DNA of 64,000 nucleotides from Comamonadaceae bacterium (GTDB taxonomy: Bacteria > Pseudomonadota > Gammaproteobacteria > Burkholderiales > Burkholderiaceae_C): the NCBI GenBank assembly GCA_009996515.1, contig JAACZV010000021.1:38342-102341 (forward strand). The letters run 5' to 3'. The stretch's first letter is position 1. Each line of letters starts with the position of its first letter. Positions 17,528 to 25,905 of the stretch are shown in pieces. Below the pieces are notes generated by a model. The model saw only the letters and a list, made by a program, of their open reading frames with translations. It ran no database searches and was not told the origin of the DNA. The position numbers and the translations under genes are program-made.

Positions 17528-20500
17528 TCAGAACTTGAAGGAGGCGGCGTTGATCGCGGCGCAGGCGACGCCCTTGAGCTTGACGACCGGGCGCGATGCG
17601 GCCGGGCCGGCGGCGCCGTCCGGGTCGTAGCCGATCAGGCCGCCGTCGGCCTGCTGCGTGCAGGTGACATGGCCGCTGGCGAGCGGCGCGGCGCTCGCGA
17701 TGCCCACGTTGAGCAGCAGGTCGGTGAACACCAGCAGGTCCGTGCCCGGCTTGAAGTCGGTGATGGTGTCCAGGCCGTCGGCGCCGGTGCGGTAGACGAA
17801 CTGGTCGCGGCCGCCGTTGCCGGTCAGCGTGTCGCGGCCCAGGCCGCCCTCGATGATGTCGTCGCCCGGCGTGCCGACGAGGGTGTCGTTGCCATTGCCG
17901 CCCTTGAGCGACTTGGTCAGGTCCAGGCCGATCAGCACCGGGTCATGGTCGGAGGCGCGGAACAGATTGGGCTGGTACCAGTCGTTACCGGCGGCCTTGT
18001 CCTCGGTGTTGTAGTCGATCCACTCGGGCTCGTCGGCGTTGATGTGCCAGCTGGTGGCGCCCGTCACCTTGGCGGCGATGGCGGCCGTGCCCAGGCCGTG
18101 GTCCAGGCGGCCGGCGCCGGCGTCGAAGACGTAGCTGTAGTCGGCCGGGTCGAACAGGCCCAGCAGGTCCACGATGCCGTTGTTCTTCAGCAGGTGGATG
18201 GGGTCTTCCTGGGCATAGGCGTTGAAGTCGCCGAGCAGGATGACGTTGTCGGTGCCGGCCGTGGCCTTGACGGTGGGCAGCCAGTCCAGCAGGCGCTGGG
18301 CCTGCTGCTGGCGCTGCAGGTTCCAGCAGCCCTGCAGGTCGCCGGTGTCGCCGTTGGCGCCGCTGCCGCAGCTGCCCTTGGACTTCAGGTGGTTGACGGC
18401 GACGGCGAACTTCTCGCCGTTGGGCAGTACGAAGCCCTGGGCGAAGGTGGGGCGGTTGTTGATGGCGTTGGTGTCGGCCATGGAGGGGCCGATCAGCGCC
18501 AGCTTGCCCGGCTTGTAGATCAGCGCGACGCGGATGGCGTCGGTGCCGGTGCCCGCGCCGCCGGCGGAGATGACGGTGGGCAGCGGCACGGCGGCGTAGC
18601 TGCCGGCGCCCAGCGTCGCGTTCAGGCCGTCGACGAGGTTCTGCACCGCGAAGTTGCCGTTGTTCTGGATCTCCATCAGGCCCACGACGTCGGCGTTCAG
18701 GCCAGACAGCGCGGCCAGGATCTTGGTGCGCTGGCGGTTGAACTCGGCCAGGTTGTTGGCGCCGCGGCAGCCCACCAGGCAGCTGGAGCCGCTGCCCGGC
18801 ACGGAGTTGCCGTCGACGAAGGTGGTGAAGAAGTTCAGCACGTTGGCGCTGGCGACGCGCACATTGCCACCCACGGCCGGCGGCGTCACCGGGCGGGCGA
18901 TGGGGCGGGCGAACACCGGTGCGGCGGTGGGGTGGATCTTGTACGACAGCGGGCCGCTGGTGGAGTCGGTGGACGGTCCGAAGTCGACGACACCGGTCAC
19001 GCCGTCGACGGTGTCGCCGGCGCGCACCGTGCCGTCCTGCCAGAGGTAGGGCGTGGGGTTGGGGAACTTGGTCGACAGGCTGTCGTCCAGCACCACGCTG
19101 CGCGCCAGGTTGGCGGCCTGCAGCGCCAGCGCGGCCGGGCCCGGGCGCAGCACGTTGGTGGGCGTCAGCGTGCGGCCGCCGGCCGACAGCGTCAGCTGGC
19201 CCCAGCTGCCGACGAAGCTGGTCTGGCTGACCGTCAGCGTGTCGGTGATGCGCACCAGCATGCCCTCGTAGCGCTCCATGTCGGACTGGCTGGCCAGCGC
19301 GGCCAGGCTGACCTCCACCGGCAGGGGCAGCTGGTTGCCGCTGCTGACGACGCTCAGGCCGGTGACGTTGGTCAGCTCGGTCAGCGGGTTGGCCTGGCTG
19401 GCGGCGCTGGTGGAGATCGAGTACTCGGTGACCTTGCCGGACAGCGTGACCTTGTCGCCCACGGCCACGGTGGGCGCGCTGCTGGTGAAGACGAAGATGC
19501 CGTCGGAGGTGGCCGGGTCGCCGTCGCCGACCGGGTCCTGCAGGTAGAAGCCGTTGTTGATCAGCTTGGTGACGATGCCGCCGGTCGTGACGGTGGCGCC
19601 GTCCATGGGGCTCCTGGCGCCCGCGCCCTGGATGGCCGGGATGCTGACGAGGCCGGCCACGTTGACCTTGAAGGTGCACGAGGCGGTCTGAGCCTCGTCG
19701 TTGTCCCACTTCAGGCTGACCGTGTAGCTGCCGCCGGACAGGCCGGCGCCCACGTTGAAGGCCTGCGTGGCGGCCGCGCCCTCGGCGCTGGCGGCGCTGA
19801 AGCTGCCCAGCGTGATGCCGTTGGGCAGCGTGCCGACCACGCTGGCCTGGGTGACGCGGCTGTCGGCGTCCGTCGCGCTGACGCTGAAGCTGCTGGCCGT
19901 GCCGGACGCGACCGCCTGGTCGGGGCAGCTCGGAATGATGGGCTGGTTGATGGGCGTGCCGCCGCCGCCGCAGACGTTCAGCGGGCTGGCGCTGTTGCGC
20001 GGCGCCGGCGTGCCGCGCGTGAAGTCGCTGGCGTTGTTGTCGGTGTCGGTGCAGCCATTGCCGGCGCGCAGCAGCGCCGTCGAGCTGGTCGCGGCCGTGG
20101 CGGCGCCGCCTTCGGAGAAGTTGGCCGTGCCATAGCCCACCAGGTCCACGATCTGCGCCAGCTGCGCGGGCGAGCAGGCGTTGGAGCCGCCGTTGCAGGC
20201 CAGGCCGGTGGCGACGTTGGCCAGGATGACCTTGCCGTTGGTGCCCGAGAGGTCGGTGCTGCCGGTCGAGTCGGGGGCGGGCAGGTCGGCGCCGGCCGCG
20301 GCCGTGACCAGCCGGACGAGGTGGTACTGGCCGGGCTGCAGCGTCACGCCGCTCAGCGCCGTCGCGACGAAGTTGCCGGTGCCCGTGGCGCTGGCGTACT
20401 GGACCGACCAGCCGTTCAGGCTGACCGGCGCGCTGCCGGCGTTGAACAGCTCCACGTAGTCGCTCTTGTAGACGTTGCCGTTGCCGCCATAGACCTGGCT

Positions 20501-20584
20501 GATGACGACACCGCTGGCCGAGGCCAGCACCGCAGGCGCAGCGAAGGCCGCGGCGAGAAGGGACACCAGGGGTTTGATCTGCAT
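17528..20584 (-). CDS. ExeM/NucH-family extracellular endonuclease with RTX C terminus
   Basis: Predicted 1018-aa secreted nuclease. After a signal-like N terminus (LVSLLAAAFAAPAVLASA) comes a lamin-tail-like domain (about residues 22-150, SDYVELFNAGSAPVSLNGW) and Cys-containing linkers. The endonuclease/exonuclease/phosphatase domain shows LMEIQNNGNF (about 640), NHLKSKGSC, LLGDFNAYAQED (about 780) and SDHDPVLIGL (about 878), the metal and catalytic motifs of this fold. The C terminus has calcium-binding RTX nonapeptides (GNGNDTLVG, GDDIIEGG, GRDTLTG, about 893-925) and an RTX-type end, which suggests type I or related secretion despite the signal-like start. ATG 20584 was preferred over 20620 because it directly precedes the signal peptide. 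Likely role: degrading extracellular DNA. Confidence 0.9.
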   Translation of the reverse strand: MQIKPLVSLLAAAFAAPAVLASASGVVISQVYGGNGNVYKSDYVELFNAGSAPVSLNGWSVQYASATGTGNFVATALSGVTLQPGQYHLVRLVTAAAGADLPAPDSTGSTDLSGTNGKVILANVATGLACNGGSNACSPAQLAQIVDLVGYGTANFSEGGAATAATSSTALLRAGNGCTDTDNNASDFTRGTPAPRNSASPLNVCGGGGTPINQPIIPSCPDQAVASGTASSFSVSATDADSRVTQASVVGTLPNGITLGSFSAASAEGAAATQAFNVGAGLSGGSYTVSLKWDNDEAQTASCTFKVNVAGLVSIPAIQGAGARSPMDGATVTTGGIVTKLINNGFYLQDPVGDGDPATSDGIFVFTSSAPTVAVGDKVTLSGKVTEYSISTSAASQANPLTELTNVTGLSVVSSGNQLPLPVEVSLAALASQSDMERYEGMLVRITDTLTVSQTSFVGSWGQLTLSAGGRTLTPTNVLRPGPAALALQAANLARSVVLDDSLSTKFPNPTPYLWQDGTVRAGDTVDGVTGVVDFGPSTDSTSGPLSYKIHPTAAPVFARPIARPVTPPAVGGNVRVASANVLNFFTTFVDGNSVPGSGSSCLVGCRGANNLAEFNRQRTKILAALSGLNADVVGLMEIQNNGNFAVQNLVDGLNATLGAGSYAAVPLPTVISAGGAGTGTDAIRVALIYKPGKLALIGPSMADTNAINNRPTFAQGFVLPNGEKFAVAVNHLKSKGSCGSGANGDTGDLQGCWNLQRQQQAQRLLDWLPTVKATAGTDNVILLGDFNAYAQEDPIHLLKNNGIVDLLGLFDPADYSYVFDAGAGRLDHGLGTAAIAAKVTGATSWHINADEPEWIDYNTEDKAAGNDWYQPNLFRASDHDPVLIGLDLTKSLKGGNGNDTLVGTPGDDIIEGGLGRDTLTGNGGRDQFVYRTGADGLDTITDFKPGTDLLVFTDLLLNVGIASAAPLASGHVTCTQQADGGLIGYDPDGAAGPAASRPVVKLKGVACAAINAASFKF

Positions 20585-20676
20585 GACGGAGTAGTAAGGA
20601 TTTCCGAAGACGGTCGGCATGCTATTGAGGCTTCATGACGATTTGATCCACCGCATTCACGGGGGACGGACTGGGG

Positions 20677-20682
20677 CATAGT
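20677..20682 (+). promoter_or_regulatory. -10 element giving a probable leaderless symporter mRNA
   Basis: CATAGT ends 8 nt before the symporter ATG at 20691. No Shine-Dalgarno sequence is visible in between. Confidence 0.4.
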
Positions 20683-20690
20683 CGCGGCCC

Positions 20691-22097
20691 ATGTCTGCTG
20701 CACTACTTTTGATCGGGGTTCTCACCTATTTCGGGCTGTTGCTCGTGCTCGCGCGGCGCGTCTCGCACGGTTCCGGGGCTGAGGGTTTCTATGTGGGGGG
20801 CCGGGAAAGTCCCTGGCCCATCGTCGCCTTCGGGATGATCGGGACGTCGCTGTCGGGCGTCACCTTCATCAGCGTGCCGGGTTCGGTCGCGGTCAGCGGC
20901 TTCAGCTATCTGCAGGTGACGCTGGGCTATGTGATCGGCTATGTCGTCATCGCCTTCGTGCTGCTGCCGGCCTACCACCGGCTGCGGCTGGCCTCCATCT
21001 ACGGCCTGCTGGGCGAGCGCCTGGGGCCGGCCGCGCAGCGGCTAGGCTCGGCCTATTTCATCCTCAGCCGCACGCTGGGCGCCACCGCGCGGCTCTACCT
21101 GGTCGTGCAGGTGCTGCACACGCTGATCATGGCGCCGCTGGGCGTGCCCTTCGCGGTCGGCGCGGCCGTGGTGCTGGTGATGATCCTGCTCTACACCGTG
21201 GAGGGCGGCGTGAAGGCGCTGGTCTGGACCGACACGCTGCAGACCGCCGGCATGCTGACGGGGCTGGTGGTCTGCACCGCGCTGCTGTGGCAGCCCGACG
21301 CGCTGCAGCAGATGGATGCCGCGGGCCTGTCGCGCATCTGGGTCAGCGACCCGCTGAGCCGCGACTTCTCTGTGAAGGCACTGCTGGCCGGCATGTTCAT
21401 CACCATCGCGATGACCGGGCTGGACCAGGAGATGATGCAGAAGAGCCTGTCGGTGGCCAAGCTGCGCGACGCGCAGAAGAACCTGCTGGTGCTGGGCGTG
21501 CTGATGCTGGTGGTCATCGCCGCCTTCCTGCTGCTGGGCGGCCTGCTCAGCCTGTACGCCAAGCAGCATGGCATCGCCGCCAGCGGCGACGCGCTGTTCC
21601 CCACCGTGGTCATGCAGCATCTGCCGGCCTGGGTGCAGGTGGTCTTCGTGCTGGCGCTGGTGTCGGCCCTGCTGCCCAGCGCCGACGGCGCGCTGACGGC
21701 GCTGACCGCCAGCACCTGCCTGGACCTGCTGCGCATCGGCAAGGAAGACACCCGCACCCGCCAGCGCGTGCACCTGGGCTTCGCGGTGCTGTTCCTGGCG
21801 CTGGTGCTGGGCTTCAAGGCGCTGGACAACGCCAGCATGATCTACCTGATCCTGAAGCTGGCCGGCTACACCTATGGGCCGCTGCTGGGGCTGTTCGCGT
21901 TCGCGATGTTCAGCCCGCGGGCGCTGCCGGGCCGCACGCTGGTGGCGGTCTGCCTGGTCGCGCCGCTGCTCTGCGCGGTGCTGGACTTCGGCCAGCCCTG
22001 GGGCGGCTACCAGATCGGGCTGGAGCTGCTGCTGCTGAACGGGCTGCTGACCTGGGCGGGGCTGTGGCTGATGGCGCGCGGGCGCCCGGCCCGCTGA
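20691..22097 (+). CDS. Sodium:solute symporter (SSS family)
   Basis: Predicted 468-aa inner-membrane transporter with about 12-13 hydrophobic helices. SSS-type features are the N-terminal GFYVGGRESPWP, SGVTFISVPGSVAVSGFSYL in helix 1-2 and a central YTVEGGVKALVWTDTLQ block typical of the Na+-site region. A late LPSADGALTALTASTCLDL follows. The family couples Na+ entry to uptake of sugars, amino acids, vitamins or carboxylates; the substrate cannot be read from sequence. It is divergent from the nuclease gene and followed 36 bp later by an ABC exporter gene. Confidence 0.88.
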   Translation: MSAALLLIGVLTYFGLLLVLARRVSHGSGAEGFYVGGRESPWPIVAFGMIGTSLSGVTFISVPGSVAVSGFSYLQVTLGYVIGYVVIAFVLLPAYHRLRLASIYGLLGERLGPAAQRLGSAYFILSRTLGATARLYLVVQVLHTLIMAPLGVPFAVGAAVVLVMILLYTVEGGVKALVWTDTLQTAGMLTGLVVCTALLWQPDALQQMDAAGLSRIWVSDPLSRDFSVKALLAGMFITIAMTGLDQEMMQKSLSVAKLRDAQKNLLVLGVLMLVVIAAFLLLGGLLSLYAKQHGIAASGDALFPTVVMQHLPAWVQVVFVLALVSALLPSADGALTALTASTCLDLLRIGKEDTRTRQRVHLGFAVLFLALVLGFKALDNASMIYLILKLAGYTYGPLLGLFAFAMFSPRALPGRTLVAVCLVAPLLCAVLDFGQPWGGYQIGLELLLLNGLLTWAGLWLMARGRPAR

Positions 22098-22133
22098 CAC
22101 GCGGGCGGCATTGCGGCGACACTTCGCCGTTCG

Positions 22134-23912
22134 ATGTCCGCGCCCCCCAGCTCTCCCCCCGCCTCCCTGACCCGCATGCTCGCCGCCTTCGTGCGCGAGC
22201 ATTGGCGGGCCTATGCCGCCGCCGGCGCGATGCTGAGCTGCATCGCGCTGCTGACCGTCTGGATCCCGCGCCAGGTGGGCCATGTGGTCGACGAGCTGGT
22301 GGCCGGCGGCCTGCAGGGTGAGGCGCTGCTGCGCCAGCTGGGCCTGCTGGTCGCGGCCGGCCTGGTCATCTATCTGCTGCGTGCCGGCTGGCGGCTGACG
22401 CTGTTCAAGGCCTCGTTCCGGCTCGGCGCGCGGCTGCGCACGCGGCTGTTCGCGCGGCTGGCGCTGCAGGGGCCGGCCTATTTCCAGGGCCAGCGCACCG
22501 GCGACCTGATGGCGCTGGCGACCAACGACATCGACACCGTCGAGCAGGCCGCCGGCGAGGCCATGCTGGCGGGCTTCGACGGCACGCAGACGCTGCTCCT
22601 CGTGCTCGCGATGATGACCCTCGCGATCGACTGGCGGCTGGGCCTCGCGGCCCTCCTGCCCTTCCCGCTGATGGGGCTGGCCTTCTGGTGGATCTCCCGG
22701 CATCTGCACCAGGCCGCGCAGGACTCGCTGACGCGCTTCGGCGACCTCAACCAGCAGGTGCAGGAAAGCCTGGCCGGCGTGCGCACCGTGCGCGCGCTGG
22801 GGCTGGTGGCACGCAGCGAGCAGCAGTTCGGCGCGCTGGCCGACCGCGCGGCCGAGGCGAGCTTTCGCTCGCAGCGCTGGGAGGCCGCCTACGAGCCGGC
22901 GGTGGGCATGACGCTGGCCGCCGCGACGGCCATTGCGCTGGCGGTGGGCGGCTGGCTGGTGGCGCGCGGCGAGATCAGCATCGGCCAGCTGACCGCCTTC
23001 ACGATGTACCTGGGCCAGCTGATCTGGCCCATGTTCGCGGCCGGCTGGGTGCTGTCGCTGCTGGAGCGCGGCCGGGCGGCCTGGGCGCGGCTGGCGCCGG
23101 TGCTGGACGCGCCGCTGACGCTGGCCGACGCGGGCCGGGCGGCGCTGCCCGCGGCGGCGACGCTGAGGGCCGAGGCGTTGACCTTCAGCTTCCCCGGCGC
23201 CAAGCGGGCGGCGCTGGAGGGCGTGGACTTCACGCTGGCGCCGGGCCGCACGCTGGGCATCGTCGGCGCGACCGGTGCGGGCAAGTCCACGCTGGTGCGG
23301 CTGCTGCTGCGCCAGGCCGAGCCCGACGCGGGCCGGCTGACGCTGGGCGGCGTGGCGCTGCCGGAGCTGCCGCTCAGCAGCCTGCGCGGCCACATCGCCT
23401 GGGTGCCGCAGGAGCCCTTCCTGTTCTCCGCCTCGGTGGCCGACAACATCGCGCTGGCCAGGCCCGGCGCCGGCCGTGACGAGATCGAAGCCGCGGCGCG
23501 GCTGGCGGCCGTCCATGACGACATTGCGCGACTGCCCCAGGGCTATGCGACGGAGGTGGGCGAGCGCGGCGTCACGCTGTCCGGCGGCCAGCGCCAGCGC
23601 GTCGCCATCGCGCGCGCCTTGCTGTCCGACGCGCCGCTGCTGGTGCTGGACGACGCGCTGTCGGCCGTCGACACCGGCACCGAGACGGCCATCCTGGACC
23701 ACCTGCGCGAGCTGCGCGCCGCGCGGCCGGACCGCAGCGTCATCGTCATCGCGCACCGTCTGTCGGCCGTCATGGATGCGGACGAAGTCATCGTGCTCAA
23801 GCAGGGGCACGTGATCGAGCGTGGCAGGCACCAGCAACTGCTGGAGCTGGGCGGCTGGTACGCGTCGCAATGGCGCTATCAACAGATCGAGGCCAGCCTT
23901 GAAGCCGCGTGA
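22134..23912 (+). CDS. ABC exporter subunit, MdlA-like, degenerate ATP site
   Basis: Predicted 592-aa fused permease-ATPase: six TM helices (about residues 20-300) and an NBD. Walker A is GATGAGKST (about 378), the ABC signature is intact (LSGGQRQRVAIARAL) and the H-loop is IAHRLS. Walker B reads LLVLDDALSAVD, so the catalytic Glu is Asp. In heterodimeric exporters such as MdlAB or TM287/288 one subunit carries this change, and the partner carries a degenerate signature, as the next ABC gene does. The two therefore very likely form one asymmetric exporter. The cargo is unknown. Confidence 0.9.
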   Translation: MSAPPSSPPASLTRMLAAFVREHWRAYAAAGAMLSCIALLTVWIPRQVGHVVDELVAGGLQGEALLRQLGLLVAAGLVIYLLRAGWRLTLFKASFRLGARLRTRLFARLALQGPAYFQGQRTGDLMALATNDIDTVEQAAGEAMLAGFDGTQTLLLVLAMMTLAIDWRLGLAALLPFPLMGLAFWWISRHLHQAAQDSLTRFGDLNQQVQESLAGVRTVRALGLVARSEQQFGALADRAAEASFRSQRWEAAYEPAVGMTLAAATAIALAVGGWLVARGEISIGQLTAFTMYLGQLIWPMFAAGWVLSLLERGRAAWARLAPVLDAPLTLADAGRAALPAAATLRAEALTFSFPGAKRAALEGVDFTLAPGRTLGIVGATGAGKSTLVRLLLRQAEPDAGRLTLGGVALPELPLSSLRGHIAWVPQEPFLFSASVADNIALARPGAGRDEIEAAARLAAVHDDIARLPQGYATEVGERGVTLSGGQRQRVAIARALLSDAPLLVLDDALSAVDTGTETAILDHLRELRAARPDRSVIVIAHRLSAVMDADEVIVLKQGHVIERGRHQQLLELGGWYASQWRYQQIEASLEAA

Positions 23913-23918
23913 CGTGAA

Positions 23919-24055
23919 GCCCCTCGTCCAGCCGCACACCGCTGAACGCGGTGCGTCTGGCCGCTCCCCCGAGGGGACGGCGATGCCCGCGGCATCGAGC
24001 CGCGAGCACATCGCCAGCGCGGGCCGGCTCGGGAGCGGCCCAGCGCTCGGCCCGC
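23919..24055 (+). repeat. Family II structured repeat, copy 3, between the two exporter genes
   Basis: GCCCCTCG start (23919-23926), CGAGGGG partner near 23970, and core hairpin 23979-24015 (outer GGCGATG/CATCGCC; inner CCCGCGGC/GCCGCGAG with one C-A mismatch; loop ATCGA; bulge CA). A GGGCCGGCTCGGGAGCGGCC arm and CTCGGCCCG follow. It begins 6 bp after the first subunit's stop and lies inside the operon. Confidence 0.82.
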
Positions 24056-24085
24056 AATGCCGCAGGGGCGAAATTGAAATCTGAA

Positions 24086-25861
24086 ATGTCGAAGAAGCAC
24101 GAGAGGCCCTGGCAGAGCGTGGGCCTGCTGCTGGACGCCGCGCGGCCCGAGAAGCCCCACCTGCTGTGGGGCGGGCTGTGGCTGGTCATCGCCGCCGGCC
24201 TGGAGGTGCTGGCGCCCATACTCGGCAAGCGCTACATCGACCACCATCTGCTGCCCGGCAACTACGTGCTTGGCGAGATGGCCACGCTGCTGGCCCTGGT
24301 GCTGCTGACCGGCTGGGCCGCGTCGTGGATACGTTATGCCCAGCTGTCACGCATGGCCGGCGTCGCGCGGCGCTCGGTGCTGCGGCTGCGCGAGCGCGTC
24401 TACGCGCATGTGCTGGCCTTGCCCATGGCCTTCTTCGACAAGGCCATCACGGGTCAGCTCGTCAGCCGCGTGACCAACGACACCGAGTCGGTCAACCAGC
24501 TCTACCGCCAGGTGCTGTACGTGATGCTGGACTCCACCATCGTCGTCGCCGGTTCGCTGGTCGCGATGGCGGTGCTGGACTGGCGGCTGATGCTCATCGT
24601 CGCGACGCTGGTGCCGGCCATGGTCGTCATCATCCTGGGCTACCAGAAGCTGTCCGCGCCGGCCGTCGCGCGCACGCGCCAGCTGCGCAGCGACATCAAC
24701 GCGCAGATGGCCGAGAGCATGGCCGGCATGGCCGTGCTGCAGGCCAGCGGCGCGGCCGGGCGCTTCGGCCAGCGCTTCGAGACCACCAACGTCGAGCACC
24801 GGCTGTCACGCATCGCCGAGCTGCGCGCCAACGCCTGGCTGCTGCGCCCGGCGCTGGACCTGATGAACGTGCTGCTGCTGGTGACCGTCATCTACAGCTT
24901 CGGCCGGCGCGAGCTGTCCGGGCTGGAAGTGGGCCTGCTGTACGCCTTCCTGGCCTACATCGCCCGCGTGGTGGAGCCGCTGATCCAGATCACCATGCAG
25001 TTCGGCCAGCTGCAGCAGGCCATGGTGGCGGCCTCGCGCGTGCGCGCGCTGCTGGAGGAGGATGAGCACCGTGGCCCGGCGCAGGACGGCCGCGGGATCG
25101 CGCAGGGCGCCATCCGCATCGAGGGCCTGAGCTTCGGCTACGACCCCGCGCGGCCGGTGCTGCACGGCATCGCCGTCGACATCCCGGCCGGCAGCTTCGT
25201 CGGCATCGTGGGCCACACCGGCAGCGGCAAGAGCACGCTGCTGTCGCTGCTGCTGCGCTTCTACACGGCGCAGGCGGGCCGCATCACGGTGGACGGCCAG
25301 CCGCTGGCCAGCGTGCCCGACGCCGCCTTCCGCGACGCCGTGGGCCTGGTGCCGCAGGAGCCCTGGCTGATGTCGGCCAGCGTGCGCGACAACATCGCGA
25401 TGGGCCGGCCCGGCATCTCCGACGAGGAAGTCGAGGAGGCCGCCCGCGCCGCCCGCGCCCATGACTTCATCGCCGCCTTGCCGCAGGGCTACGACACCCG
25501 GCTGGGCGAGGGCGGCGCACGCGTGTCCACCGGCCAGAAGCAGCTGCTCGCGATGGCGCGGGCGCTGGCCGGCACGCCGCGCATCCTGTTCCTGGACGAG
25601 GCCACCAGCAACATCGACAGCGCCACCGAGCGCCTGGTCGGCGAGGCGCTGGCCGCGCTGCACGGCCGTGTCACGGTGGTGGCCATCGCGCACCGGCTGT
25701 CCACCATACGCGCGGCCGACCAGATTCTGGTGCTCAACCATGGCCGGCTGCAGGAGCGTGGCCGGCACGAGGTGCTGATGGCCGTCGAGGGCGGCCTGTA
25801 CCGTCGCCTGGTGGAGCTGCAGACGCTGGAAGAGGACGAGGCCGAGCCCGACGCTGGATGA
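24086..25861 (+). CDS. ABC exporter subunit, MdlB-like, degenerate signature
   Basis: Predicted 591-aa permease-ATPase. The six-helix domain is followed by an NBD with Walker A GHTGSGKST and a complete Walker B with catalytic Glu (ILFLDEATSNIDS). The signature is VSTGQKQLLAMARAL instead of LSGGQ. This complements the MdlA-like partner: the consensus ATP site would combine this Walker B with the partner's LSGGQ, and the other site would be degenerate. ATG 24086 was chosen because the longer upstream frame runs through the structured repeat. Putative multidrug/lipid-type exporter. Confidence 0.9.
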   Translation: MSKKHERPWQSVGLLLDAARPEKPHLLWGGLWLVIAAGLEVLAPILGKRYIDHHLLPGNYVLGEMATLLALVLLTGWAASWIRYAQLSRMAGVARRSVLRLRERVYAHVLALPMAFFDKAITGQLVSRVTNDTESVNQLYRQVLYVMLDSTIVVAGSLVAMAVLDWRLMLIVATLVPAMVVIILGYQKLSAPAVARTRQLRSDINAQMAESMAGMAVLQASGAAGRFGQRFETTNVEHRLSRIAELRANAWLLRPALDLMNVLLLVTVIYSFGRRELSGLEVGLLYAFLAYIARVVEPLIQITMQFGQLQQAMVAASRVRALLEEDEHRGPAQDGRGIAQGAIRIEGLSFGYDPARPVLHGIAVDIPAGSFVGIVGHTGSGKSTLLSLLLRFYTAQAGRITVDGQPLASVPDAAFRDAVGLVPQEPWLMSASVRDNIAMGRPGISDEEVEEAARAARAHDFIAALPQGYDTRLGEGGARVSTGQKQLLAMARALAGTPRILFLDEATSNIDSATERLVGEALAALHGRVTVVAIAHRLSTIRAADQILVLNHGRLQERGRHEVLMAVEGGLYRRLVELQTLEEDEAEPDAG

Positions 25862-25893
25862 CCTGGGTCAAGGCGGCGCGGCGTGGCCACGCC

Positions 25894-25899
25894 TAGGCT
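25894..25899 (+). promoter_or_regulatory. -10 element giving a probable leaderless hydroxylase mRNA
   Basis: TAGGCT ends 6 nt before the ATG at 25906, with no Shine-Dalgarno sequence between. Confidence 0.35.
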
Positions 25900-25905
25900 G
25901 CGCGC

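Noticed and set aside
17528..17700. GlyGly-CTERM (rhombosortase) tail on the nuclease
   Set aside because: The C terminus is an RTX-type end without the Gly-Gly, hydrophobic and basic tail.
17417..20638. 1073-codon forward frame antisense to the nuclease gene
   Set aside because: It is the mirror of the well-supported ExeM-like gene; composition is Val/Gly/Ala/Gln-rich with no domain, a normal artefact at about 70% GC.
21042..24011. 989-codon reverse frame across the symporter and ABC genes
   Set aside because: Low-complexity His/Gln/Arg-rich translation opposite two clear genes.
23919..24085. N-terminal extension of the second ABC gene upstream through the repeat
   Set aside because: The extension is translated structured-repeat sequence seen also at other loci; ATG 24086 gives the family-like start.
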